A stretch of DNA of 33,610 nt from Rickettsiales bacterium (GCA_947442475.1 CANEVP010000017.1:1-33610); one strand, 5' to 3'. Counted from the first letter of the stretch, positions 9,100-18,149 are shown. Numbers and translations: made by a program. Notes: generated by a model from the sequence alone, not told the origin.

Positions 9100-11053
9100 T
9101 TCTTACGTAAACCTCAAAATCATGCTCAACTATTACGGTTGTTGGCTTTACCTCATCAAATATAGTTTTTTCTCGAGTTAAATTTATGGTTTTTGGATCG
9201 GAAATTTTACGCAAAAGAATGACCTGATTTTCGAAATGAAAATTTTGCAAAAACATTTTCTTAAAAAGCGGATCTAAAAAATAATATTCCAAAGTGCCAA
9301 TTAGGCAGCGGTCTTTTTTGTCTAAAGCATCCGGCGTGTTATTAATAAAAATCACTTTGACGTTAGGATTTTTTACCTGATTTTTCACATCATCAAAAAG
9401 ATAAGAAAGAGTAAGAACCTGATCTAAATCATCAGTTGCAAACATTTTAGCATTTCCAGCTAAGCCTTTGTTTGCCTGAATTGAAGCCACATGATATTTT
9501 TGGTAATCGGTTTTTTCTAAATAATTAATCAGTGGAAATTGATGAGCGTTTAAAATTGAAATCATCAAAATCCCGTCAGTTTTTTGCGGCGCAAATTCGT
9601 GAGAATAATAAGCCACCATGTCGGATAATTTATTTGGAAAAGTGTTTTTACTGCCGCGGATGCTGTCAACGATTGAACTTATGTAAGCGTAGAATAAACA
9701 CGAAATTACTGAGCAAATTACAAAAATTGAAAGTGGTGAAAATTTGGGTAAAAATTTGCGTTCGAAGAAAAACAAAACCACCAATAAACTGCAGAGATTA
9801 ATCGCAACGTAAGCTGAGCCGCCAAAGGCTTGTGCAGAAAGGATTGTGATCAAAAATAAAGCTAAAATTAGCGCCACAAAAGCTAAATTCTTGCGCAGAG
9901 ATTTTTTGACCAAAATGAAAGGATAAACTAGCGCCAAAACCCACCAAAGATTGATGATTCCGCCAACGCCAAAAATTGCGACGGGCAACATTTCCAAATC
10001 AAACATCGGCAAAAAAGCTACGCCGCAAATGATGAAGAGATTTTTAGAAAGTCGAATTTGTTTCGATTTAACCAGATCAAAAATAAATTTTAAAAAGCAG
10101 GTTGTAACTGCTGCAAAAAATATTGTGATTTGATCAACTGTGCCAATGTTTTCTAGTAAGATCAGCGAAGATGCGCCAAGAAAAAACAAGATTAGAATTT
10201 TGTCATTGGGATCGGGTTTGAGGCGTGAGAAAATTAAAAAAATTAAAGAAAAAATGGCGATTCTTGAACCAAGATGGCGCCATAAATTTTCTACAAAGAC
10301 TGATAAATCATCGTAAGCGGAGTAGGTTTTTGGCCACATCGGCACGATAAATTCAAAAAATTCTGGAGTGAATTTTAGCATCAAAAACAAATAGATCGCG
10401 CCAATCAAGGCCATGATAAATTTGTCGAGATGTGAGGCTGTCTTCTTTTGAAAAAAATATTTTAACTCAATGAATAAAATCAAAATTAGGTAATGCGGTT
10501 TAATGCATGGTATCAATCCCATCAAGCATCCACGCTGGATTAATTCTTTTTTGGTGAGGATGGTTTTTCTCTCAAAAGAAAATGCCAAATAAGGATAAAG
10601 CGCGATTAAAAGTAGGCTGGTTTTAGTGCCAAATTCGCCGATTTGCAAAGCGTAGGGACGTAAAAAAAACCCCAGAAAAAAACTGACAATCAGCAAATTG
10701 TAATGGGCCTTATTTTGGTAGAGCGTGGTTTTTTTTAAGATTTGCGCCGACCAAAAAATTGCGGCAAGGGCTAGAAAATTAATAACAATCTCAGAAAGAA
10801 TAATTGGGCTTAGATGCAGCAATTGAGATAGTTGGTACTGCGCGGCGTAGAAGTAAAATGACAGCGGAAAATTACTTTCAAAAAAGTCGTAATAATATTT
10901 GCCACCCCGCGCAATTTTTTTCCCCAAATTTAAATAAATTCCGGTGTCAGCGCCAATGTCGATTTGTGAACGCAAAAGAATGCTGAGCAAAAAAATGATG
11001 CTACAGGCAAAATTTAGAAAAAAATTTGAGTGAAAAAAATTTTTATTGGTCAT
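9086..11053 (-). CDS. GT-C-like multi-spanning membrane glycosyltransferase (paralogue 2)
   Basis: A 655-residue protein with about ten or more hydrophobic helices and a soluble C-terminal domain. The first loop reads DIGADTGIYLNLGKKIARGG and then YYYDFFESNFPL, which fits the acidic first loop of GT-C glycosyltransferases that use polyprenyl-phosphate sugars (PMT/ArnT type); the exact family is uncertain. It is a clear paralogue of the gene upstream, sharing that loop and the C-terminal motif DRC..(I)..LEYY..DP.FKK.FL.N. I prefer the ATG at 11053 over one 11 codons earlier, because it overlaps the upstream stop by 11 bases, much as lnt overlaps this gene. It could instead be a flippase or polymerase-like protein. 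Confidence 0.7.
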   Translation of the reverse strand: MTNKNFFHSNFFLNFACSIIFLLSILLRSQIDIGADTGIYLNLGKKIARGGKYYYDFFESNFPLSFYFYAAQYQLSQLLHLSPIILSEIVINFLALAAIFWSAQILKKTTLYQNKAHYNLLIVSFFLGFFLRPYALQIGEFGTKTSLLLIALYPYLAFSFERKTILTKKELIQRGCLMGLIPCIKPHYLILILFIELKYFFQKKTASHLDKFIMALIGAIYLFLMLKFTPEFFEFIVPMWPKTYSAYDDLSVFVENLWRHLGSRIAIFSLIFLIFSRLKPDPNDKILILFFLGASSLILLENIGTVDQITIFFAAVTTCFLKFIFDLVKSKQIRLSKNLFIICGVAFLPMFDLEMLPVAIFGVGGIINLWWVLALVYPFILVKKSLRKNLAFVALILALFLITILSAQAFGGSAYVAINLCSLLVVLFFFERKFLPKFSPLSIFVICSVISCLFYAYISSIVDSIRGSKNTFPNKLSDMVAYYSHEFAPQKTDGILMISILNAHQFPLINYLEKTDYQKYHVASIQANKGLAGNAKMFATDDLDQVLTLSYLFDDVKNQVKNPNVKVIFINNTPDALDKKDRCLIGTLEYYFLDPLFKKMFLQNFHFENQVILLRKISDPKTINLTREKTIFDEVKPTTVIVEHDFEVYVRNEKK

Positions 11054-13160
11054 TTTTTTTAATATAAACCTCAACTTCAGCGTCAATGAAATCAGTGCTT
11101 TGAGGCAATTCTAAAGTTTTATTATCATCAAAAAATTTTACTTCTTTTTCGGCTTTTTGCAGCGTGATTATTTGGTTGAGAAAAACGTAATTCTCTAAAA
11201 AAACTTTTTTAAATTCAGGGTCGCGCAAATAATATTCGAGAAAATTTATGGCGCAGCGGTCAAAGCTAATCTGATTTTTTTGGACAAAAATTAATTTATT
11301 TTCTTTGCGTTCAATTTGTTGCTTCAGCCTAGAAAACAAATAGTTGTCGGACTCGCTCATTTTATTTGAGCCGCTAATTTTTTCATAAAGCGGGCTAAGA
11401 TGCAGCGATGGTAAATGATTCGATTTTTTTGTGTAATTGCTTACGGGATAAGTCGCGGCGATTCGGTTTGAAATGATTACGATCTCGTCATTTTCGCGAG
11501 TGGCGCTTTTGATTTGCCTGACTATTTGATTATTTAGATTGTTGGGCGATTTGTAAATGTAGGCTCTGGAGCTGTTAAGATTGAAAATTCCAACCAGATG
11601 CAAGCTGACTAAATAGGCAAAAATTATTGTAATTACTGCGGAAGAAAAAGCCGAAAATTCTTTTTTGCCGTAAGTTTTCTCGTGCAGTTTTTGATAAAAA
11701 ATAATCAACAAAATCAGAATGATCGTGGCAAAAAGCCATGGCCAATCATTATATTCTTTTTGTGCAGTTAGGCTGATGGTTAAGATCGTCAGGCCAATAA
11801 AATAGAGCCATGAGAATAGATTGTGGGGTAATAGAAATTGTAAACTTATTGGGACCTTTGGAGTTTTTAAAATCTCACGCCATTTCGCTGATAAAATCAA
11901 AACCATCACCCACCAAAAGGCGCCAGAATTAAAAACTACTTTAGCAAAAATTGTCGCATCGAATTGCGATCCGATTAAAATTATTAATAAAATAACTCCG
12001 TCGCGTCGCCAGTTGATGTAGTTGTTTTTTAGCAATAAAACCCCAAGCAAAAGCAACAGCGGCAAAGATAAAGAATAGAAGGCGAACCTTTGGTCGTAGC
12101 CGGCAATCATTTCTAAAATGATTAAAAAACCCGAAGCAAGAGACGCCAAAAAAAGTGGACGTAAAAATTGATTTTGCTTCACCAAAAAGAAGCTCAAAAA
12201 AATCAGTAAAAAAACCGGAAATAAATCTTCGCGCAGCATGAAAAAGAACCGTACTGTAAGCGTACTTGAATAAGTTCTGTAATAAGAATCAGAAAGGGCG
12301 GGAAGGGCGGCGATAAAATCAGGAAAGCATTTAAACAAGATCAGCAAATAAAAAAGCAGCAGTGAAATTGTCGTGTAATTTCTCAGACAAAAAGCCGGTT
12401 TTATCGATTTCTTCTCGAGTAATTTTGTTAGTTCGAAAACAATTACTAAAATTCCGTAATGAGGTTTGAGACAAAATAGAAGCGCGGCAAGTATGCCGAT
12501 TAAAATTTGGTCAGATTTTTTAGTCTGATTTAAAAATTGGTAAGAAATATAGGGAATTGCAAAGGCTAAAAGATAAGTCGATTTAGTCGCAAATTCGTTG
12601 AATTGCAGTGTGAAGGTACGCAGAAAAAATCCGACGGCAAAGCTTAAAATAATCAGATTAAAAGTGGTGCGATCCTTAGAAATATTGGAGCGTTCTAGAA
12701 TTTTAGCAGAAAAATAAATTGCCGAAATTCCCACCAAGTTAACAAAAATTTCTGAGGCGATAATTGGGCTGATGGCAAAAATTTTGGCAAAAAAAACCGG
12801 AATCACAGTGATGCAAAGGGCGAGCGGAAAATTACTTTCGAAAAAATCTTGGTAATATTTTCCGCCGGCTAAAAGTTTTGCTGCCATGTCTAAGTAAGCG
12901 CCGGAATCATGGCCAATGTCGCGCGTTGATCTGATTAAAATGCTGACTGCAACAATTGCTAAAGTGCCAAAGAAAGCGCAGGATTTTGCGGCAAAGATTT
13001 TGCTAAAAAAAATGCCCAAAGCGGTGAGCTTTTTTAATAAAAAATTTTCGAGTTTGCTGCCCCAAATCAATCTCTTTTCTTCAATGTTTCTTTGTAGTTC
13101 TAGCACTGCGTAAGTAAGGGTTGAATATTGTTTGCTTAAGCCCAAAAATGAAGGCTCCAA
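11043..13160 (-). CDS. GT-C-like multi-spanning membrane glycosyltransferase (paralogue 1)
   Basis: A 705-residue polytopic membrane protein, first gene of the minus-strand unit that continues through its paralogue, lnt and the XRE regulator. After a cytoplasmic N-terminal stretch of about 50 residues and one helix, the first loop reads RDIGHDSGAYLDMAAKLLA and then YYQDFFESNFPL, the GT-C-like loop with a likely catalytic Asp. About ten further helices follow, then a soluble C-terminal domain with DRCAINFLEYYLRDPEFKK, shared with paralogue 2. The sugar donor and acceptor cannot be read from sequence. Its start is only 35 bases from the divergent icd, so their promoters must overlap each other or the coding starts. 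Confidence 0.7.
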   Translation of the reverse strand: MEPSFLGLSKQYSTLTYAVLELQRNIEEKRLIWGSKLENFLLKKLTALGIFFSKIFAAKSCAFFGTLAIVAVSILIRSTRDIGHDSGAYLDMAAKLLAGGKYYQDFFESNFPLALCITVIPVFFAKIFAISPIIASEIFVNLVGISAIYFSAKILERSNISKDRTTFNLIILSFAVGFFLRTFTLQFNEFATKSTYLLAFAIPYISYQFLNQTKKSDQILIGILAALLFCLKPHYGILVIVFELTKLLEKKSIKPAFCLRNYTTISLLLFYLLILFKCFPDFIAALPALSDSYYRTYSSTLTVRFFFMLREDLFPVFLLIFLSFFLVKQNQFLRPLFLASLASGFLIILEMIAGYDQRFAFYSLSLPLLLLLGVLLLKNNYINWRRDGVILLIILIGSQFDATIFAKVVFNSGAFWWVMVLILSAKWREILKTPKVPISLQFLLPHNLFSWLYFIGLTILTISLTAQKEYNDWPWLFATIILILLIIFYQKLHEKTYGKKEFSAFSSAVITIIFAYLVSLHLVGIFNLNSSRAYIYKSPNNLNNQIVRQIKSATRENDEIVIISNRIAATYPVSNYTKKSNHLPSLHLSPLYEKISGSNKMSESDNYLFSRLKQQIERKENKLIFVQKNQISFDRCAINFLEYYLRDPEFKKVFLENYVFLNQIITLQKAEKEVKFFDDNKTLELPQSTDFIDAEVEVYIKKNDQ

Positions 13161-13195
13161 CCTAGTTTATTCCTAAACCAAAAATCAATTTTAAA

Positions 13196-14683
13196 ATGAC
13201 TCAAACTATCACAGTTGCGTATGGCGATGGCATCGGCCCTGAAATTATGGAAAGCACTTTAGAAATTCTAAAAGAAGCCAAAGCTGATTTGAAATTTAAC
13301 ATCATCGAAGTTGGCAAAAATATTTACGAGAAAGGCTTTAATTCTGGCCTGATGCCATCGGCTTGGGAAGATTTAGCGGCGACAAAAATTTTGCTAAAAG
13401 CGCCGATTACAACTCCGCAAGGAGGAGGTTACAAAAGTTTGAATGTGACTTTGCGTAAAAAATTGGGGCTATTTGCTAACGTGCGTCCAATCGCCGCTTT
13501 TCATCCTTTTATCACCACGCAATTTCCAAAAATGGATGTGGTGATTGTGCGTGAAAATGAAGAAGATCTTTACGCCGGAATTGAACATCGCCAAACCGAT
13601 CAAACCTACCAATGTTTAAAATTGGTGACGCGTTTGGGTTGCGAAAAAATTATTCGCTACGCTTTTGAATACGCTGTAGCCAATGGTCGCAAGAAGGTCA
13701 GCTGTTTTTCGAAAGACAATATTATGAAAATGACGGATGGTCTTTTTCATAAAGTTTTTAACGAAATCGCGGCGCAATATCCGCAAATTGAAAACGATCA
13801 TTACATCATCGACATAGGAACAGCGCGCCTTGCCGCCAAGCCAGAAATTTTTGACGTGGTGGTGACGATGAATCTTTACGGCGATATTATTTCCGACGTA
13901 GTTGCTGAAACCTCGGGTTCTGTGGGTTTGGCGGGATCTGCCAATATCGGAAAAGATTACGCTATGTTTGAAGCAATTCACGGTTCAGCGCCAGATATTG
14001 CTGGAAAAGACATGGCTAATCCAACTGGCTTGATTCACGCTGCAGTGATGATGTTGGTGCATTTGGGTCAAAGTGAAGTTGCTAATAAAATTCGTAACGC
14101 CCTTTACAAAACCATTGAAGACGGTTTGCACACGCCAGATGTATACAGCGCCGCAACCAGCAAAAAGAAAGTTGGAACCAAAGAATTCACCCAAGCTGTG
14201 ATTGCTAATTTAGGCCAAAAACCTGCGATGTTGAAAGTGGCAAATTTCGCTAACGCCACCAAAAAAACTGCGATTAGTTCAGAAGAATCTGCTTACGTTT
14301 CTGAAGTTAAATCTTTGATTGGTTTTGATTTATTCATCGATTGGCAGCAGGAATTTTCTGATCTTTTAGCGCTTCTTAAAACCATGGAAAGCTCTGAGCT
14401 TGAAGTGAAAATGATTAGCGCCAAAGGCTTATTAATGTGGCCTTTGAGTGATCAGCACATGATGCCAAATTACAATAAAGGTCTGACTGTTTTGCGCTTC
14501 ATTGGCAAAGGAATTACTGGAAAATCGAGCAACGAAATAATTGACGCCAGCAAAACAATCTCGCATCAAAACATCATCGACATGCTGGGAGTTTTGAATG
14601 AGAAAAAATTTGATTTCGTCAAATATGAGGGGCTTTATCTGTTTAACGGAAAATGCGGATATACTTCAGGACAAGGTGAATAG
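13196..14683 (+). CDS. icd: Isocitrate dehydrogenase (long alphaproteobacterial/Rickettsiales form)
   Basis: Oxidatively decarboxylates isocitrate to 2-oxoglutarate in the TCA cycle, probably with NADP. The 495 residues include the isocitrate/isopropylmalate dehydrogenase fold (about 1-335): TVAYGDGIGPEIME, the substrate loop LRKKLGLFANVRP, VIVRENEEDLYAGIEH, NLYGDIISDVVAETSGSVGL and the cofactor-binding FEAIHGSAPDIAGKDMANPT. About 150 extra C-terminal residues (370-495) with their own small domain distinguish the long form known from Rickettsiales and relatives, and this is the best taxonomic hint in the window. The ATG has no Shine-Dalgarno. mscS follows 36 bases later with no terminator, suggesting joint transcription. 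Confidence 0.95.
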   Translation: MTQTITVAYGDGIGPEIMESTLEILKEAKADLKFNIIEVGKNIYEKGFNSGLMPSAWEDLAATKILLKAPITTPQGGGYKSLNVTLRKKLGLFANVRPIAAFHPFITTQFPKMDVVIVRENEEDLYAGIEHRQTDQTYQCLKLVTRLGCEKIIRYAFEYAVANGRKKVSCFSKDNIMKMTDGLFHKVFNEIAAQYPQIENDHYIIDIGTARLAAKPEIFDVVVTMNLYGDIISDVVAETSGSVGLAGSANIGKDYAMFEAIHGSAPDIAGKDMANPTGLIHAAVMMLVHLGQSEVANKIRNALYKTIEDGLHTPDVYSAATSKKKVGTKEFTQAVIANLGQKPAMLKVANFANATKKTAISSEESAYVSEVKSLIGFDLFIDWQQEFSDLLALLKTMESSELEVKMISAKGLLMWPLSDQHMMPNYNKGLTVLRFIGKGITGKSSNEIIDASKTISHQNIIDMLGVLNEKKFDFVKYEGLYLFNGKCGYTSGQGE

Positions 14684-14719
14684 GAGATAAGTCGCTTAAG
14701 CAAACAATCAAAATCAACA

Positions 14720-16000
14720 ATGAAAGACACAATCGACTACAATAAAATTCTCGATGTCATTGAAAAAACTATTGCCAGCTCAAGCTTCTACTGGCAATCG
14801 CTGGCTTTGATTGGTTGTTTTCTCGTCTCTTATTTATTTTACAAAATCAGTCGCAAATTTTTGCTACCGGCGATTATTGCCTCGACCCTGAAAAAAAATA
14901 TCGCGCTAAATCGTCTAGTTACACGCTACGTGATTCCGCTGCTTTATCCAAGTTTTGCGGTGATTTTTTTGGGGCTGGGGCTTTCAATTTATTCGGAGTT
15001 TTTCAAAGAGACGATTGTTTTTGCCACCACGTTTAAACTGATCGCGCTATTCTTCTTTTTGCGCTTTTTACGCATCTCTTCTAACAACACTTTTGTTGCT
15101 AATCTCGCCGGATTTTTCTTAATGCCGGCTTTGGTTTTAGATATTTTTGGGCTGTTTGATTCTGCTGTGTTATTTCTTGATGAATATGCTTTTAGAATAG
15201 GAGCAGTGCGAATCTCGGTATATATCGTCATCAAAGCCATTATTGTGCTTTTGATTGTTTTTTGGCTCTCAACTTTAATCACCAAAAAAAGCAAATCTTA
15301 CCTCGATAACTCCAAAACCATCAAAAGCAGCACCAAAGGAATCATCAGCAAATTCATCGACATCTTGGTTTATGCGGTGGTGATTATTGCGCTGCTAAAA
15401 ACCTTTGGTGTCGACATGACAACCTTCACCGTAATTGGTGGTGCGGTTGGTGTGGGTATTGGGTTTGGTTTGCAAAAAATCGCCTCGAATTTTATCAGCG
15501 GCATTATTTTGCTGGTCGAAAAATCAGTAGAAATTGGCGATATTGTTGAAATCGATAATGGCAATATTTACGGCACCATCAAACATTTCGGCGGGCGCTA
15601 CACTTTAGTTGAAGGTGTTGATGGCAAAGAAATCATGATTCCAAATGAAGATTTCATCATCGGCAAAGTTACGAATTGGACTTACTCCAACAACCGCGCT
15701 CGCGTTGAAATAAATGTTGGCGTGGCTTACGGATCTGATTTGGAAAAGGTGCGTGAAGTTATGCTGTGCTGCGCTAAAGAAAATCCACGCTGCTTAAACT
15801 ATCCAGAAGCCGAATGCGTCGTTACTGACTTTGGTGAATATGATGTGAAGTTTAAACTTTATTTCTGGGTCAGTGATATTGTGGAAGGGCGCATGAGACC
15901 AAAGAGTGATGTGATGATTAGTATTTGGAGTAAGTTTAAGGAGAATAATATTCAGATTTCTCTGCCGCAGAGAGAAGTTATTAATATTGTTCGGAGTTAA
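14720..16000 (+). CDS. MscS-family small-conductance mechanosensitive channel
   Basis: An inner-membrane channel that opens under membrane tension and releases solutes on osmotic downshock. The 426-residue protein has about five hydrophobic helices followed by the diagnostic pore helix (about 235-262), rich in Gly and Ala: GGAVGVGIGFGLQKIASNF. Next come the beta domain (VEIGDIVEIDNGNIYGTIKH, then GKEIMIPNEDFIIGKVTNW) and the C-terminal alpha/beta vestibule domain. It is longer than E. coli MscS (286) because of extra N-terminal helices, as in many MscS-like proteins. It is probably cotranscribed with icd and ends at the 44-bp palindrome. Confidence 0.93.
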   Translation: MKDTIDYNKILDVIEKTIASSSFYWQSLALIGCFLVSYLFYKISRKFLLPAIIASTLKKNIALNRLVTRYVIPLLYPSFAVIFLGLGLSIYSEFFKETIVFATTFKLIALFFFLRFLRISSNNTFVANLAGFFLMPALVLDIFGLFDSAVLFLDEYAFRIGAVRISVYIVIKAIIVLLIVFWLSTLITKKSKSYLDNSKTIKSSTKGIISKFIDILVYAVVIIALLKTFGVDMTTFTVIGGAVGVGIGFGLQKIASNFISGIILLVEKSVEIGDIVEIDNGNIYGTIKHFGGRYTLVEGVDGKEIMIPNEDFIIGKVTNWTYSNNRARVEINVGVAYGSDLEKVREVMLCCAKENPRCLNYPEAECVVTDFGEYDVKFKLYFWVSDIVEGRMRPKSDVMISIWSKFKENNIQISLPQREVINIVRS

Positions 16001-16006
16001 AAAAGT

Positions 16007-16050
16007 TATAGATCTCTGAGCAAAGCTTAAGCTTTGCTCAGAGATCTATA
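16007..16050. terminator. 44-bp perfect palindrome between convergent mscS and argB
   Basis: The 22-base arms meet without a spacer at the centre AGCTTAAGCT (about 16024-16033) and match perfectly. The hairpin lies between two converging genes, 6 bases after the mscS stop and 19 bases beyond the argB stop. On the minus strand it is followed by TTTTTT, so it is a good intrinsic terminator for argB. On the plus strand only a weak T-rich stretch follows. Confidence 0.75.
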
Positions 16051-16069
16051 TAATTTAGTTCGATTAACC

Positions 16070-17035
16070 TTACAAAATCATCGTCCCAGCACCACTCTCA
16101 GTAAAAATTTCCATCAACAAAATATTATCGACGCCACCATTTAAAATGTGCGCGTAAGCCACATTTCCTTCAAGCGCATTAATACAAGTTTCAATTTTTG
16201 GAATCATGCCGCCGGTAATAATTCCGTCTTGAATCATTTGCTTGGCAGTTGCGATATTTAGATGACTAACCAGCTCGCCATTTGGCAACATCACGCCATT
16301 AACATCAGAGAGAATAATCAATTTTGAAGCATGCAAAGCTGACGCAATAGCGCCCGCCGCAGTGTCAGCATTGATGTTGTAAGTTTCACCATTATCACCA
16401 ATGCCAATTGGAGCAATTACTGGGATGATGTCGGTATCTTCAAACATGCTGAGAATTTCTGGATCAATCGCGTAAGGCTCGCCGACAAATCCTAAGTTTA
16501 AGATTTTTTCGATGTTGGAATCAGGATCTTTTTTGGTGCGAGAAAGTTTTTTTGCGCGAATCAAATTGCCGTCTTTGCCGCAAATACCAATCGCTTTGCC
16601 GGCTGCTGCGTTAATTTCTTTAACGATCATTTTATTGATCGAACCAGCTAAAACCATTTCAACCACATCCACCGTGTCTGAATCAGTGACGCGCAAACCA
16701 TCAATGAAAGATGATTTGATATTTAGTTTTGCCAACATTTGACCAATTTGCGGTCCGCCGCCGTGAACCACGATTGGATTGATACCAACCTGTTTTAGAA
16801 GCACGATATTTTTAGCAAAATTTTTCAGATTATCTTTTCCGCCCATTGCCGAACCACCAAACTTAATCACAAAAGTTTCACCGGCGAATTTTCTCATGTA
16901 AGGCAAAGCTTCGCACAAAATCTCAGCTTTATGCGCCCATTCTTGGCGGTCTTTGTCTTTTTGTAGCGAGATATTTTCAATCTGTGTCACGCCTTCTTCT
17001 TTTTTCTTGTCGCCGAAATTGATGATGTTGGTCAT
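16070..17035 (-). CDS. argB: Acetylglutamate kinase
   Basis: ArgB phosphorylates N-acetylglutamate, the second step of arginine (ornithine) synthesis, in the cytoplasm. The 321 residues show the amino-acid kinase fold: FVIKFGGSAMGG near residue 55, VVHGGGPQIGQML binding the substrate and phosphate, the INADTAAGAIASAL nucleotide segment, LSDVNGV and GGMIPKIETC. An N-terminal extension of about 50 residues (charged, with KKKEEG) precedes the kinase core, as in some alphaproteobacterial ArgB that are sensitive to arginine. No other arg genes are adjacent. There is no Shine-Dalgarno before the ATG. It converges on mscS across the palindromic terminator. Confidence 0.97.
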   Translation of the reverse strand: MTNIINFGDKKKEEGVTQIENISLQKDKDRQEWAHKAEILCEALPYMRKFAGETFVIKFGGSAMGGKDNLKNFAKNIVLLKQVGINPIVVHGGGPQIGQMLAKLNIKSSFIDGLRVTDSDTVDVVEMVLAGSINKMIVKEINAAAGKAIGICGKDGNLIRAKKLSRTKKDPDSNIEKILNLGFVGEPYAIDPEILSMFEDTDIIPVIAPIGIGDNGETYNINADTAAGAIASALHASKLIILSDVNGVMLPNGELVSHLNIATAKQMIQDGIITGGMIPKIETCINALEGNVAYAHILNGGVDNILLMEIFTESGAGTMIL

Positions 17036-17165
17036 GAGAATTTTCTTTTAGTTTTGTTAGTTGCGAGTGGCTCGGCACTATGCATTAGGCAGTGTTTTTT
17101 AATCAAGATTTTTTCGGAGTTTTTTTGATAAAAAAATAAAGGCATTAGAGGGTCAGCCGAAAAGT

Positions 17166-17211
17166 TTGACTTTTAGTTTTGGAATTTTTTTATTGTCTTC
17201 TAAAGAAGACA
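17166..17211 (+). promoter_or_regulatory. Candidate promoter and palindromic operator of the toxin-antitoxin pair
   Basis: A -35-like TTGACT (17166-17171) and a -10-like TTTATT (17189-17194) are spaced by 17 bases. Right after, an 18-base palindrome, TGTCTTCTAAAGAAGACA (17194-17211), with 8-base arms around AA, covers the expected transcription start. It is an ideal position for a repressor. HTH antitoxins of type II modules usually repress their own promoter through such sites. The promoter also implies that the toxin starts downstream, at GTG 17238. Confidence 0.55.
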
Positions 17212-17237
17212 CCGAAAAACCCAAACCAAAACACCAC

Positions 17238-17555
17238 GTGATAGTTACCGCTTATAAAAACAAGAAAGGCAAAGAGCCTTTGGAGAATTGGCTTGAAAGC
17301 CTTAAAGATCACCAAACTATCTTTAGAATAAGGGATAGAGTTGATCGCATTGCAGAGTTTAATTTTTTTGGTGATTACAAACAAATTAATCAAAAAATTT
17401 ATGAGCTGCGTTTTCATTTTGGACCCGGCTACAGAATTTATTTTACCTATCAAAGCGAAGAAGTGATTGTGATTCTGTGTGGCGGAGACAAGTCATCGCA
17501 GAGCGTCGATATCACTAAAGCTAAACAACTCTTAGAGGAGAGTGAAAATGACTAA
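17238..17555 (+). CDS. RelE/HigB-like toxin of a type II toxin-antitoxin pair
   Basis: A basic 105-residue protein of the RelE/ParE superfamily, in the subgroup annotated as addiction-module killer or phage-derived Gp49-like proteins. Characteristic motifs are EPLENWLESLKD near the start, RIRDRVDRIAEFNFFGDYK, IYELRFHFGPGYRIYF and the C-terminal ILCGGDKSSQ followed by DITKAKQL. Relatives cleave mRNA on the ribosome. I choose GTG 17238, which gives the family's usual length and follows the promoter candidate; a TTG at 17166 would add 24 unmatched residues inside the promoter. The gene overlaps the antitoxin by 8 bases, the normal toxin-first HigBA arrangement. Confidence 0.85.
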   Translation: MIVTAYKNKKGKEPLENWLESLKDHQTIFRIRDRVDRIAEFNFFGDYKQINQKIYELRFHFGPGYRIYFTYQSEEVIVILCGGDKSSQSVDITKAKQLLEESEND

Positions 17556-17895
17556 AGAAAAAGTTTTTGCAAATATTAGCCCTGAAAAATTGGCCACCTT
17601 CCGTAGCGCCCGCGAAATCTTCCACGCCGAGCTTGCAAAAAGCGCCAAGAATCGTGCGATCTACCTAAAAGTGGCATTGGAAGATTATGAAAATGAAAAA
17701 AATCTCCCAGCTTTTCTGCTTGCGCTTCGCACCATCGCAATCACCAGTGGAGGAATTCAAGAGCTTGCAAACAAAACCAACCTCAACCGCCAAACTCTTT
17801 ACAAAGCCTTGTCGCCAAAGGGCAACCCATCTTTTGCGCTGGTTGATTTAATCGTGAATGTTTTGGGCATGAAATTGGTGGTGAAGGCGGGGTAA
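17548..17895 (+). CDS. HTH antitoxin of the type II pair
   Basis: A 115-residue antitoxin of the probable addiction-module antidote family (COG3636, HigA-like), expected to neutralise the toxin and repress the operon. The C-terminal half holds the helix-turn-helix: GGIQELANKTNLNRQTLYKA, then LSPKGNPSFALVDLIVNVLG. The ATG at 17548 is chosen over GTG 17542 because AGGAG (17536-17540) lies 7 bases before it. This is one of very few clear Shine-Dalgarno sequences in the window, possibly a mark of transfer. A degraded second copy of the same HTH region follows immediately. Confidence 0.85.
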   Translation: MTKEKVFANISPEKLATFRSAREIFHAELAKSAKNRAIYLKVALEDYENEKNLPAFLLALRTIAITSGGIQELANKTNLNRQTLYKALSPKGNPSFALVDLIVNVLGMKLVVKAG

Positions 17896-17899
17896 GCCT

Positions 17900-18101
17900 T
17901 TCATATCTCTAAAGCAAGTCGCTTTAGCTAATGGAGGCTTCAACGAACTCTCAAAAAAAACTGGCCTCTCGCGAAAGCCTCTACAAAGCTTTGTCAATCA
18001 ATAGCAATCCAAAGTTCCAAACTGTAAAAATGATCCTCAATAACTTGTGCTACATTTTCAGCATCAAGCCAGCGAAAAAGTTGACTAAAGTGGCGCGCTA
18101 A
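17900..18101 (+). pseudogene. Frameshifted remnant of a second HTH antitoxin
   Basis: From about 17900 the plus strand reads SLKQVALANGGFNELSKKTG and LSR, then after a change of frame near 17970-17976 SLYKALSINSNPKFQTVKMI and a basic tail ending at TAA 18099-18101. This matches the HTH half of the intact antitoxin just upstream (GG.QEL..KT.L.R..LYKALS..NP.F) but is not identical to it. The N-terminal half is missing and the frame is broken by a deletion of two bases or an insertion of one. It is the 3' end of a second, related antitoxin, left after recombination or decay. Confidence 0.8.
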
Positions 18102-18149
18102 AATCAAAATCTACTTCCCCTCACACCACGGATAATAAGGCCTCGATGC

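Noticed and set aside
9532-10133. Plus-strand open frames inside the GT-C-like genes
   Set aside because: Lysine-rich shadows of the minus-strand membrane-protein genes, with no family motifs.
13126-14708. 15-base inverted repeat GCTTAAGCAAACAAT flanking icd (near 13127-13141 on the minus strand and 14694-14708)
   Set aside because: A single 15-base match is about what chance gives in a window this long and A+T-rich. The flanks do not extend the match and there is no mobile gene.
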